NCBI RefSeq assembly: GCF_016862435.1
Contig: NZ_BOMY01000064.1
Location: 1-64,000 of the forward strand
Direction: 5' to 3'
Length of the DNA stretch: 64,000 nt
Source of the DNA: Paractinoplanes tereljensis
GTDB taxonomy: Bacteria > Actinomycetota > Actinomycetes > Mycobacteriales > Micromonosporaceae
In this document: positions 8,950-17,600 of the stretch, piece by piece
Layout of the letters: each line of letters opens with the position of its first letter
How positions within the stretch are numbered: position 1 is the stretch's first letter
The notes under the pieces: model-generated
What the model saw: the letters and a program-made list of their open reading frames with translations, nothing else
What the model was told of the DNA's origin: nothing
The model's database searches: none
Position numbers and translations under genes: made by a program

Positions 8950-9350
8950 GGCCGAAGTCTGTTGGGGAAAGCGCCACCGGTCAGTCCTGCCAGCATCCCA
9001 ATCGTGGGGTAGCCGGCTGTACCCGTCAGGCCAAGAGCGCCTTGGTCGTCCATCGTCTGGGTGGTTGGCGTGCCGGCGGAGTGCCGGAGCCACTCGAACG
9101 GAGACGACCGCGGATCGAACGGCGCCTTTCCCAACGGCGGTGGGCGATGGGCGAGCAGCGCGGTGTGGGTCAGCGCGCAGTCACGCACATGCCGGGCGAC
9201 GTCGTGCACGGACCAGGCGGCGCATCGCGAGGGACGCTCCCATTTCGCCTCGGAGAGCTGGGCGAGGAGATCGATGAAGCGTGCCCGGAGCAGCGCCATG
9301 GCCTGCTGGAGGGCTTCCGGACCGCGGTCGAGCCCGGTGCGTTCGCGCAC
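8946..9350 (-). pseudogene. Truncated mycothiol-dependent maleylpyruvate isomerase/DinB-like protein
   Basis: About 134 residues. The start (GPEALQQAMALLRARFIDLLAQL) and the motif WERPSRCAAWSVHDVARHVRD match the N-terminal metal-binding four-helix domain of the MDMPI/DinB family. The protein ends much earlier than the usual 200-270 residues, and the last 45 residues do not resemble the family, so it is probably truncated. The start is uncertain (GTG 9350, or TTG 9371/9380). The stop overlaps the serine hydrolase start (ATGA). Confidence 0.5.
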
Positions 9351-9360
9351 CGGCTGAACA

Positions 9361-10266
9361 TCAGAATCCAAGTTCGGCAAGTCTCTCCTCGGTCAGCGCG
9401 TATACCCGGTCGATGACCGGCTTCTCGCGCGATCGCCTCGAGGACGTGCGCCGGGCGCCTCGCGCATAGAACGCTCCGGTACGGCGGACATTGCCGGGGG
9501 CCATGGCCAGCATCACGCTGCGGCGTGCGGCTCGTTCCGGGCTCGCGATCAGCAGGGGTGCGACGGGACGCAGTAGGCGATCCATCCGTCCGGCGGAGCC
9601 GCCGGCCTTCCGGCCGAAGTCGGTGAAGACCGCGCCGGGGTCGGCGGCGCTGACGGTGACTTCGTTCTCGTCGATTCGTCGCGCGAGGCCGTACGTGTAG
9701 GCCAATGCCATGAGCTTCGCGTTGGAATAGGCGCGTACCTGGCCGTAGCCCGTCGCATAGCTCCAATCGGTGACCGGCCGCCCGAACCGCTCGTTGATCG
9801 ATGTCACGTTGATCACCTGGGACGGTGCCCCGGCCGTGGCGGCGCCCTTCCGCAGATGGCCGATGAGAAGGCGGGACAAGGCCGCAGCCGCCACATGGAC
9901 GACGGCAGTCGTCATCTCGAGCCCATCGACGGTCAGGCGTCGTTCACTGAACTGGGCGCCCGCATTGTTGATCAACACATGCAGGCCGTCCGGGGTCAAT
10001 TCGCGTACGTTCGACGCAAGGTCACGCAGCTCGCTGCCGGAACTCAACTCGGCGTACACCGGGATGTACCGGCCCGCCTGGCTGTGCGGCATCTCCGCCA
10101 GACGCTGCACCGCCCGCTCGGCCTTGAGCTGCGTGCGGCCATGAACCAGGACGGTGGCCGCCGCGCGACCGAGCTCCGCGGCGGTCGCGAAGCCGAGACC
10201 GTCCGCAGCCCCGGTCACCAGCGCGACGCGGCCGCTCAGGCTTGCGGTTCCATTCACTCCGGTCAC
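9361..10266 (-). CDS. Short-chain dehydrogenase/reductase
   Basis: About 301 residues with the NAD(P) motif TGAADGLG, the NNAG box (LINNAG) and the catalytic YxxxK (AYSNAK). The order and the long C-terminal region resemble retinol dehydrogenase/WWOX-like SDRs. GTG at 10266 is preferred because it makes a GTGA overlap with the P450 stop; a second GTG at 10257 is possible. Coupling to the P450 suggests oxidation of the hydroxyl group that the P450 introduces (inference). Confidence 0.85.
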   Translation of the reverse strand: MTGVNGTASLSGRVALVTGAADGLGFATAAELGRAAATVLVHGRTQLKAERAVQRLAEMPHSQAGRYIPVYAELSSGSELRDLASNVRELTPDGLHVLINNAGAQFSERRLTVDGLEMTTAVVHVAAAALSRLLIGHLRKGAATAGAPSQVINVTSINERFGRPVTDWSYATGYGQVRAYSNAKLMALAYTYGLARRIDENEVTVSAADPGAVFTDFGRKAGGSAGRMDRLLRPVAPLLIASPERAARRSVMLAMAPGNVRRTGAFYARGARRTSSRRSREKPVIDRVYALTEERLAELGF

Positions 10267-11468
10267 CAGGTCACCGGCATTGATTTCATACCGCGGAGAA
10301 TCAAGCCCTCTTTCCACAGCTCCTGGTCATCATCGGCCGCGAGCCGCAGGTTCGGCAGACGGGTGAGCAGCGTCTCGAGCGACACCTGTAACTCCATGCG
10401 AGCCAGCCGCGCGCCGATGCAGTGGTGGGCGCCGTGGCCGAAGCCGAAGTGCGGATTGGCGGCGCGCGTCACATCCAGGCGATCGGGGTCGGTGAACACC
10501 GAAGGATCCCGGTTGGCCGAGGTCAACGACGGGACGACCGGATCGCCGGCCCGCACGAGAGTGCCGCCGACCCGTACGTCCTCAGTGGCGTAACGCGCGA
10601 ACGTGGACGAGGCGAACAGGGGCACGAATCGCAGAAGCTCCTCGACCGCCGACGGGATCAGAGACGGGTCGCCCGTCATCTTCTCCCTCTCGGCCTGGTG
10701 CCGCATCAGCACGTACATGAAGTTGGAAATCTGCAGGACCGTGGTCTCGTGGCCCGCCGCGAGCAGGCCGGCCGCCAGTTCCACCATTTCCTGCTCGGTG
10801 ATTTCCTCGCGATCGTCGTGCGCCTGCACTATCGCGGTGAGCAGATCGTCGGACGGCGTGACTCGTCGCTGCGCGATCAGGCCGGAAATGTAGGAGTACA
10901 AATTTCCGATGTATTCCTGGATCTTCTCCGGGCTGAGAGAGGTCGACGAGATGAAGGCCTCCGACCAGGTCCGGAACAGATCCTGGTCACCCACCGGAAC
11001 GCCGAGCAGACCGCAGATCACTCGCACCGGCAGCGGGGTCGCGAAGTGTTCGACCAGGTCCACCGGTGGACCGATCGACTCCATGCGATCAATGAGCTCG
11101 TTGGCGGTCGCCACCGTCGCGGGGCGTAGCAGCTCCACCCGCCTGGCGGTGAAGGCCCTGAGGACCGGCCGGCGCAGACGGGTGTGGTCGGGCGGGTCCA
11201 TCGACAGAATTCCGGTGCCCAGCTGCTGCTGAGTGACGCGTGGTTCGTCCCGTCCAACGGTGGCAGCTCGGCTGAACCGCGGATCGCCGAGGACGGCCTT
11301 GACATCCGGGTACCGGGTGGCGAGCCAGGCATCCTCACCGAACGGCAGACGCACTCGCGCCATCGTCTCCTGTTGACGAAGCGCTCCGTACGCGTTGTCC
11401 ACTTCCAGCCGATCCGCACAGCCGAACGGGTACGGGAGGGCCGGATCGCTCGTGCCGTTCTGCGTCAT
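10263..11468 (-). CDS. Cytochrome P450
   Basis: 401 residues with I-helix AAGHETT, ExxR motif EELLRFVP and heme loop FGFGHGAHHCIGARLAR. ATG at 11468 is chosen because GGAGG lies five bases upstream; a TTG at 11492 would add eight residues. It overlaps the SDR by four bases, so it is the first gene of a P450-SDR unit, followed by the truncated MDMPI-like and serine hydrolase genes in the same direction. The substrate is unknown. Confidence 0.9.
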   Translation of the reverse strand: MTQNGTSDPALPYPFGCADRLEVDNAYGALRQQETMARVRLPFGEDAWLATRYPDVKAVLGDPRFSRAATVGRDEPRVTQQQLGTGILSMDPPDHTRLRRPVLRAFTARRVELLRPATVATANELIDRMESIGPPVDLVEHFATPLPVRVICGLLGVPVGDQDLFRTWSEAFISSTSLSPEKIQEYIGNLYSYISGLIAQRRVTPSDDLLTAIVQAHDDREEITEQEMVELAAGLLAAGHETTVLQISNFMYVLMRHQAEREKMTGDPSLIPSAVEELLRFVPLFASSTFARYATEDVRVGGTLVRAGDPVVPSLTSANRDPSVFTDPDRLDVTRAANPHFGFGHGAHHCIGARLARMELQVSLETLLTRLPNLRLAADDDQELWKEGLILRGMKSMPVTW

Positions 11469-11507
11469 TCCGGCCTCCGCTTGAATGCTCAATGTCCATG
11501 CAACAAC

Positions 11508-12175
11508 TCAAGAATCGTGTCGGATGCCGCCGGCAGTCACCGCCTCCGCGACCGGAGAGGCAAGGATCGGTGCACGATCAGCGGAAATCGTCCGCGTGGT
11601 CGCGGGCCCACGGGGGAACGTCAGAGCGCGCCGGCCCAGGAGCTCGGGCACGGCATCGATGGCCAGGGCGGCGGGCAGCGGGGGCACACTGCCGTCGGCC
11701 CCGATCAGCCGATCGGCAAGCGATTCGGGTAGGTGCGCCGTCAGCTCGGCGCGGTAGGTGGCGACGTCGACCTGCTCCAACCGGACGGGTCCACCGAGTG
11801 CCTCGGCGGTCGCCGCGACCTGGTCGCGGATGGCCACCGGACCCGCCCCGAGCACGACGTAGGCGGTGTTCTGGGAGTCGGTCAGCAACGCGCGTACCGC
11901 CACCTCGACGATGTCCCGTTCGTGGACCGGGGCGGTGATGGCATCGGGAAACGCAGTGCGCAGCACGCGGTGCGTGCGGATCGACTGCCAGCGGAACGCG
12001 TTCGTCGCGAAGTAGCCGGGCCGGTCGAGGCCGGCATCGTCCAGCGCGCGTTCGACCGTCGTGTGCTGTGCCGCGATGGGATTGGACGCCGCGTTCGGCG
12101 CCAGCACAGTGCTGGAGGACAACAGGACCAGGTGCTCCACCCCGGCCTGCCGGGCCGCCGACGCGAGCTGACGAT
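11508..12175 (-). pseudogene. NmrA-like NAD(P)-binding protein, 5' part missing
   Basis: The readable part starts at AARQAGVEHLVLLSSSTVLAP and continues to a proper C-terminus (AVHERDIVEVAVRALL-like segment, HLPESLADRL). This matches atypical SDRs of the NmrA/HSCARG type. The N-terminal strand-loop with GATGxxG, which binds the dinucleotide, is absent. A short deletion near DDAGLDRPGYFATNAF has removed the usual LRP segment. Upstream the frame runs into an unrelated SDR fragment. Not functional as it stands. Confidence 0.65.
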
Positions 12176-12179
12176 CACC

Positions 12180-12252
12180 GTGGCGCCCCGGCCCGCCGCT
12201 CGACGGCCACCTCCCAGCCGAGACCGCGTCCGGCGCCGGTGATGAGGCACCG
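12180..12252 (-). pseudogene. SDR N-terminal fragment
   Basis: Read on the minus strand this stretch gives CLITGAGRGLGWEVAVERR, the glycine-rich cofactor loop (TGxGRGLG) of a classical SDR, ending at a frameshift or stop. Nothing else of an SDR follows; the sequence passes directly into the NmrA-like fragment. It is a relic about 24 codons long. Confidence 0.55.
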
Positions 12253-12342
12253 GTGAGGTGGTCCAGGGCCACTTCGACGACATCAGCCACACCCTTCCAA
12301 AATGAACCGGACCGTTCCGTCACATCGGTGGTACCACCGAGT

Positions 12343-12462
12343 GACCTGCTCAGCAGGCTCGGTGAGGTCCTTCTACGCGGGCCGTCGCCGCTCACCGCGG
12401 GGCAGCGGGAGACCATCGCCGCGTACGTGTCGCGGGCCTATGGGTGGAACACCTTGAAATAG
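12343..12462 (+). pseudogene. AhpD-like (peroxidase-related) N-terminal fragment
   Basis: DLLSRLGEVLLRGPSPLTAGQRETIAAYVS resembles the start of carboxymuconolactone decarboxylase/AhpD-type peroxidase-related proteins (LLRGPSPLTxGERExIAAYVS), which continue into a CxxC motif. Here the similarity ends at AAYVSR and the frame closes after seven more codons. The redox cysteines are missing. It overlaps the end of the FG-GAP fragment on the other strand. Confidence 0.55.
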
Positions 12463-12710
12463 TCGGCCGGGAGCTTGTTCAGCCAGGTGTGTGTGACTCC
12501 GGTCCAGCCGATGCGGGAGAAGTCGGCCTTGCCGTCGCCGTCCATGTCGGCGAACTGGATGTCGGCCGGCGGCAGTCCGCTGTCACCGGCGATCCGGCCA
12601 ATGTCGCGGAACGTGCCGCTCGCCCCCCGCGGGCCCTCGTTGATCCAGGCTCGCGCGCCGCCCGTGGCGGTGATGAGGATCCGGTCGGCGCGCAGCCGCC
12701 GTCGAGCACG
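12438..12710 (-). pseudogene. C-terminal fragment of an FG-GAP/VCBS-repeat secreted protein
   Basis: The minus strand reads RILITATGGARAWINEG, then DIQFADMDGDGKADFSRIGW and ends YFKVFHP-stop. The D-x-D-G-D-G-x-A-D calcium-binding loop is the hallmark of FG-GAP/VCBS beta-propeller repeats common at the C-termini of actinobacterial secreted hydrolases. No start or catalytic part is present; the frame runs into the end of the LysR gene. A gene relic. Confidence 0.6.
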
Positions 12711-12713
12711 CGG

Positions 12714-13628
12714 TCAGATCTCGGTCTCGCCCTCCGCCCAGCCTGCCCGGACCGCGGTGACCGTGCGGCTGACCACCGGGTCGTCGGCCCGAGCGGCCAG
12801 CCAGGCCAGGCCCAGATGGAAGCGTGGTCCGTCGGTGAGGGGCACGATGGCGAACGCCGGATCGTCGAACACACGCGCCGACCCGCCGGTCGCGGGGGCC
12901 AGCGAGAGGGCGAGGTCGCCGGTGCGGCGCACGTGACCGGCGATCATGGCGGAGTCCGGGCCGGCCACCGACCGGAGCCGCCCCAGGCCCTTGCTCATCA
13001 GCTCGTCGCGCATCTGCTGCATGGCCCGGGGCTGCAGCGACAACGGCATGGTCACGACGGTCCGGTCGCTCAGGTCCGCCACGGCCAGCGCCGGGCGCCC
13101 GGCCAGCGGATCGTCACGGCGCATCACGATGTTGAAGCGGTAGGACGCCAGCGGCAGGGTCTGGACGACCGGCTCGTCGACGGGCAGGTGGACCACCGCG
13201 GCATCCAGCTCGCCGCGGCTCAGCGCCGGCAGCAGTTCCGACGACGGCGCCAGCTCGACCTCGACCCGGCGGCCCGGATTTCCCCGCTCCACGCATTCCA
13301 CGACGGTGTCCAGGATGCGCGGCGGTGACAGGTGTGAGCCGCCCAGGCGCACCACCCGTTCCTCGCCGGCGGCGACCAGCTGGATGTCGCTGCGCAACCG
13401 GTCGAACTCGGCGAGCAGCGGCGGCACCCGCAGCGCGAGCTCCCGGCCGGCCGGGGTCAGCTGGATCTGGTGATAACCGCGGACGAACAGCTCGGCATCC
13501 AGTTCCCGTTCGAGGTCCTTGACGATCCGGCTCACCGGGGAGGCGGTCATGTGCAGCCGTTCGGCCGCCCGGCCGAAGTGCAGTTCCTCGGCCACGGCGA
13601 GGAAGCAGCGCAGCTGCGCGATGTCCAT
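12714..13628 (-). CDS. LysR-family transcriptional regulator
   Basis: 304 residues. The N-terminal winged helix-turn-helix (LRCFLAVAEELHFGRAAERLHMTASPVSRIVKDLE) is followed by a periplasmic-binding-like effector domain. It is divergent from the CoA-transferase operon with 154 bases between them, the typical LysR layout, so it probably activates that operon in response to a pathway intermediate (inference). Confidence 0.9.
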   Translation of the reverse strand: MDIAQLRCFLAVAEELHFGRAAERLHMTASPVSRIVKDLERELDAELFVRGYHQIQLTPAGRELALRVPPLLAEFDRLRSDIQLVAAGEERVVRLGGSHLSPPRILDTVVECVERGNPGRRVEVELAPSSELLPALSRGELDAAVVHLPVDEPVVQTLPLASYRFNIVMRRDDPLAGRPALAVADLSDRTVVTMPLSLQPRAMQQMRDELMSKGLGRLRSVAGPDSAMIAGHVRRTGDLALSLAPATGGSARVFDDPAFAIVPLTDGPRFHLGLAWLAARADDPVVSRTVTAVRAGWAEGETEI

Positions 13629-13693
13629 CCGGCCAGTCTGACGTTACTGAACGATCACCGGCAAGGAATAGCCCGGACACGTTGCGGATCGCG

Positions 13694-13706
13694 GCACGTA
13701 ACGTGC
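13694..13706. promoter_or_regulatory. Inverted repeat in LysR/CoA-transferase intergenic region
   Basis: GCACGTAACGTGC is a perfect 6+1+6 inverted repeat midway between the LysR start (13628) and the CoA-transferase start (13783). Its site and symmetry make it a candidate regulator binding site. It does not follow the classical T-N11-A form closely. Confidence 0.45.
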
Positions 13707-13782
13707 GCGAAACAGTGATTTACGGACCCCCGGACCTGCGGTGATCGTGTGACCTACCGCACCGCACGCCGAGGAGGCCGCC

Positions 13783-16116
13783 GTGGACGTAAGACTGCCC
13801 CTGACCGGAGTCCGGGTCGTGGACCGCACCGACGGACTCGGCGAGATGACCTCCCGCCTGCTCGCGGACCTGGGCGCCGACGTGATCCGGGTCGAGCCGC
13901 CGGAGGGCGCCGCGTCCCGGCGGCAGGAACCGGTGGTCGACGGCGTGAGCCTCTACTACGCCACCCACAACGCCAACAAGCGTGCCGTCGTGGCCGGCCC
14001 GGACGACTTCCGCCGCCTGGTCGACACCGCCGACATCCTGGTCACCCATGCCGCCGGCGACCTGGACGAGCTGCGTGACCGGCGACCGGAGCTGGTGGTC
14101 GTCGCGGTCACCGACTTCGGGCTGACCGGCCCGTACCGCGACTGGCAGGCGACCGAGTGGACGCACCTCGCGCTCAGCGGCGCGCTGTGCCGTTCCGGCC
14201 TGCCCGGCCGCGAACCGCTGCTGCCGCCCGGATCGCTCGCGTACGAGTCAGCCGCCACCCAGGCGGCATGGGCGGCGCTGGTCGCCTACTACAACCGCCT
14301 CGACAACGGCGTCGGTGACCTCGTGGACGTCTCGGTGTACGAGGCCACCGCCCAGGCCGTCGACCCCGGCTTCGGCATCGCCGGCAGTGCCGGGGGCGGC
14401 GTACCGGCCGCCGACGGGCCGCGCGGACGGCCCGACGCCCGGCACCTCTACCCGATCTTCCCGTGCGCCGACGGCTCGGTCCGGATCTGCATCCTGGCGC
14501 CGCGGCAGTGGAAGGGCATGTTCACCTGGCTCGGCGAACCCGCCGAGTTCGCCGATCCGGAGCTGGCGAAACTGCACCGGCGCTTCGCCGCCGCCGGCGA
14601 GATCTACCCGGCCATCGGCCGGCTGTTCGCGACGCGTACGCGTGAGCAGATCGTCGCCGAGGGCCAGCAGTACGGCGTGCCCACCGCGGCGCTCTTGTCG
14701 CCCACCGAGGTACTGCACGCCGAGCAGTTCACCACCCGCGGGGCGTTCACCGGCGTCCCGTCCGTCCCCGGTGCACTCATGCCCGACGGCCTGGTGGAGG
14801 TGGACGGCCGCCGCGCCGGGATCCGCACGCCGGCGCCGGAACACGGGCAGCACACCGGGGAGGTGCTCGCCGCCCTGAAGCCGGTGGAGCCGGCCACCGC
14901 CTCGACCGCTCCGGCCGGCCGGACCCGCCCGCTGGCCGGGCTGCGGGTTCTCGACCTCGGCGTCATCGTCGTCGGCGCCGAGCTCGGCCGGCTGTTCGCC
15001 GACATGGGCGCCGACGTCATCAAGGTGGAGAACAAAGCCTTTCCCGACGGCAGCCGGCAGACGTTCGACGGCGCCCTGGTCAGCGCGTCGTTCGCCTACG
15101 GCCACCGGAACAAGCTCGGACTCGGTCTCGATCTGCGCAGCGACGAGGGCGTCGCGATCTTCAAACGGCTGGTGGCGCAGTCCGACCTGGTGGTCTCGAA
15201 CTTCAAACCCGGCACCATGGAGTCCCTCGGGCTGGGCTACGACCAGCTCAAGGCGGTCAACCCCCGCATCATCGTGGCCGACAGCAGCGCCTTCGGCCCG
15301 ACCGGCCCGTGGAGTCGCCGCCTCGGCTACGGCCCGCTGGTCCGGGCCGCCGCCGGGCTGAGTGGTCTGTGGCGTTACCCGGACCGCGAGGACGGCTTCA
15401 GCGACGCCTCCACCGTCTACCCCGACCACGTCGCCGCCCGGGTCGAAGCGGTCGCCGTCCTCGCCAAGCTCATCGGCCGCCGCCGCGACGGCCGCGGCGG
15501 CACGGTCAGCGTGGCCCAGGCCGAGGTCATCCTCGGCCAGCTGCAGCACCAATTGGCCTTCGAGTCCGTCCGCCCCGGAACGCTCGTCCCGGTCGGCAAC
15601 GACGGACCGGACGACGCGCCGTACGGCCTGTACCCGTGCGCCGGTGACGACGAGTGGTGCGTGGTGACGGTGCGCGGTGACGACGACTGGCGACGGCTCA
15701 ACGACGTACTGAAAACGGACCTTGATCTGCCGGCCGCGCGTGACCGGATCGCCCACCGCGACCGGATCGACGCCGCGGTCCGGGCCTGGACCGCCGACCG
15801 TTCGCCCCGCCAGGCCATGGCCGAACTGCAGGCGGCCGGCGTGCCGGCCGCGATGATGCAGCGCGTTCCCGAGCTGCGCGACGACCCGCACCTGGTGCAC
15901 CGCGGGTTCTTCCGGACGATGCACCACCCACGGATCGCCGAGCCGATGCCCACCGAGAACGGCCCCGCCCTGTTCCAGCACGTCGAGGAGCCGCCGCTGG
16001 AACCGGCGCCGGTCATGGGTGAGCACTCCCGCGCCGTCCTCATCCGCGTGCTCGGCATGTCCGGCGAGGAAGTCGACGCGCTGATCGCCGAAGGCGTCGT
16101 GGACGAGTTTTGTTGA
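13783..16116 (+). CDS. CaiB/BaiF CoA-transferase with two tandem domains
   Basis: 777 residues, twice the usual 400. Domain 1 (about 1-370) starts LTGVRVVDRTDGLGEMTSRLLADLGADVIRVE. Domain 2 (about 380-777) starts LAGLRVLDLGVIVVGAELGRLFADMGADVIKVE. Both are class III CoA-transferase starts, so the chain is likely a fused equivalent of the family's interlocked dimer. Where formyl-CoA transferase has its nucleophilic Asp, both halves seem by eye to carry Glu (VSVYEA; VSVAQAE). It would move CoA from a donor acyl-CoA to the acid made by the downstream dehydrogenases. GTG start, preceded by GAGGAGG. First gene of the operon. Confidence 0.88.
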   Translation: MDVRLPLTGVRVVDRTDGLGEMTSRLLADLGADVIRVEPPEGAASRRQEPVVDGVSLYYATHNANKRAVVAGPDDFRRLVDTADILVTHAAGDLDELRDRRPELVVVAVTDFGLTGPYRDWQATEWTHLALSGALCRSGLPGREPLLPPGSLAYESAATQAAWAALVAYYNRLDNGVGDLVDVSVYEATAQAVDPGFGIAGSAGGGVPAADGPRGRPDARHLYPIFPCADGSVRICILAPRQWKGMFTWLGEPAEFADPELAKLHRRFAAAGEIYPAIGRLFATRTREQIVAEGQQYGVPTAALLSPTEVLHAEQFTTRGAFTGVPSVPGALMPDGLVEVDGRRAGIRTPAPEHGQHTGEVLAALKPVEPATASTAPAGRTRPLAGLRVLDLGVIVVGAELGRLFADMGADVIKVENKAFPDGSRQTFDGALVSASFAYGHRNKLGLGLDLRSDEGVAIFKRLVAQSDLVVSNFKPGTMESLGLGYDQLKAVNPRIIVADSSAFGPTGPWSRRLGYGPLVRAAAGLSGLWRYPDREDGFSDASTVYPDHVAARVEAVAVLAKLIGRRRDGRGGTVSVAQAEVILGQLQHQLAFESVRPGTLVPVGNDGPDDAPYGLYPCAGDDEWCVVTVRGDDDWRRLNDVLKTDLDLPAARDRIAHRDRIDAAVRAWTADRSPRQAMAELQAAGVPAAMMQRVPELRDDPHLVHRGFFRTMHHPRIAEPMPTENGPALFQHVEEPPLEPAPVMGEHSRAVLIRVLGMSGEEVDALIAEGVVDEFC

Positions 16117-16129
16117 GAGGGAGAAGCAC

Positions 16130-17590
16130 ATGACCGCCATCGAGGATCTCCACGCGCTCTTCGACGCCCAGCGCACCGCCTACCTGCAGGAAGGTCCACC
16201 GCCGGCTGACGTACGGCGTAACCGGCTCGACCGGCTACTGACTGCCGTCCTGGGCGCCGCCGACGAGCTGGCCGAGGCCCTCGACGCCGACTTCGGTCAG
16301 CGGCCGGCCACCTTCAGCCTCTTCGTCGACGTTGCCAGCGCCATCGGGAACATCAACCACCTGCGCGAGCACCTCGAGGAGTGGATGGCTCCGACCGACG
16401 TGCCCGGCTCCGAAGCGGCCGGCCTGCCGACGACGATCGACGTGACGCCGCTGGGCGTCGTCGGTGTCGTCGGACCTTGGAACTTCCCGGTGAGCCTGGT
16501 CGTACAGCCGGCGGCGGAGGCGATCGCCGCCGGCAATCGCGTCATGATCAAATTCTCCGACGTGGACACCCTCGCGGGCGCCGTCCTGGCCCGGGCTGTC
16601 GCCGCGGAGTTCGACCCCACCGAGCTCGTGGTCGTCAACGGCGGACTCGACATCGCCACCGCGTTCTCCTCGCTGCCGTTCAACCACCTGTTCTTCACCG
16701 GCTCCCCGGCCGTGGGCAAGATCGTGCAGCGCGCCGCCGCCGACAACCTCACCCCGGTCACCCTCGAACTGGGCGGCAAGAACCCGGTGGTGATCGGGCA
16801 CGACGCGGATCTGGGCTTCGCCGCTGAGCGGGTGGCCGGCTCCCGGATGGTCAACGGTGGCCAGGTGTGCCTGTGCCCCGACTACGTGTTCGTGCCGCGG
16901 GCGAAGGTCGACGACTTCGTGGCCCACACCAAAGCTGCCTTCCTCGACCTGTTCCCGGACTACCTCACGAACCCGGCGACCACCTCGATCGTCAACGACA
17001 AGAACTTCGAGCGGGTCAACGGACTCGTCCGCGACGCCGTGGCCAAGGGCGCCACCGCCGTCCTCGGGGTCAGCGACGCCGACGCCGCCCGGCTGCCCGA
17101 CCCGGCCGGTCGCCGGATCGCCCCCACCCTGCTGCTCGGCGTGACCGAGGACATGACGGTGGCCCAGGACGAGGTGTTCGGGCCGGTGCTCACCGTCTAC
17201 CCGTACGACGAGGTCACCGAGCCGATCGACTACGTCAACGCGCATCCCTCGCCGCTCGCCGCCTACTGGTACGGCGATGACACCGAGGACTTCCGTACGT
17301 TCCGCCGCCGCACCGCCTCGGGCGGAGTGACCCGGAACGACTTCGCCGTGCACCTGAGCCTGCCGGACGTCCCGTTCGGCGGCGTCGGGCAGAGCGGCAT
17401 GGGCAGCTATCACGGCCGGGCCGGCTTCGACACGTTCAGCCACCGGCGGGCCGTGGCGGCGTCGAACATTCCCGGCGGCAGCGTCGCGATGCTCGGCCCG
17501 GCAACCGTGGCGAACCCGGCCGTCGCCGAGGGCGTACGCGCGAAGATCGCTGAAGCACGCCAGGAGGCGCTGCGGCGCCTCGGCCGCTGA
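16130..17590 (+). CDS. Aldehyde dehydrogenase (coniferyl-aldehyde-dehydrogenase-like)
   Basis: 486 residues. It has the cofactor segment GPWNFPVSL, the general-base Glu (LELGGKNPVV) and the catalytic Cys (NGGQVCLCPDYV), with the C-terminal PFGGVGQSGMG. The overall form resembles class 3/coniferyl aldehyde dehydrogenases, which lack an N-terminal extension and use NAD(P). It should oxidise the aldehyde made by the next gene's alcohol dehydrogenase to the acid used by the CoA-transferase. It follows the CoA-transferase by 13 bases with GAGAGGGAGAAG as ribosome site. Confidence 0.92.
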   Translation: MTAIEDLHALFDAQRTAYLQEGPPPADVRRNRLDRLLTAVLGAADELAEALDADFGQRPATFSLFVDVASAIGNINHLREHLEEWMAPTDVPGSEAAGLPTTIDVTPLGVVGVVGPWNFPVSLVVQPAAEAIAAGNRVMIKFSDVDTLAGAVLARAVAAEFDPTELVVVNGGLDIATAFSSLPFNHLFFTGSPAVGKIVQRAAADNLTPVTLELGGKNPVVIGHDADLGFAAERVAGSRMVNGGQVCLCPDYVFVPRAKVDDFVAHTKAAFLDLFPDYLTNPATTSIVNDKNFERVNGLVRDAVAKGATAVLGVSDADAARLPDPAGRRIAPTLLLGVTEDMTVAQDEVFGPVLTVYPYDEVTEPIDYVNAHPSPLAAYWYGDDTEDFRTFRRRTASGGVTRNDFAVHLSLPDVPFGGVGQSGMGSYHGRAGFDTFSHRRAVAASNIPGGSVAMLGPATVANPAVAEGVRAKIAEARQEALRRLGR

Positions 17591-17600
17591 GAGGACAACC

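Noticed and set aside
1..13630. A single natural-product gene cluster containing the three P450s
   Set aside because: No core synthase, and the genes lie in separate transcription units interrupted by relics; clustering is not proven.
14248..16176. A long open frame (642 codons) on the minus strand opposite the CoA-transferase
   Set aside because: It is antisense to a clearly recognisable double CaiB/BaiF protein and has low-complexity, Arg/Gly/Ala-rich content typical of GC-rich shadow frames.
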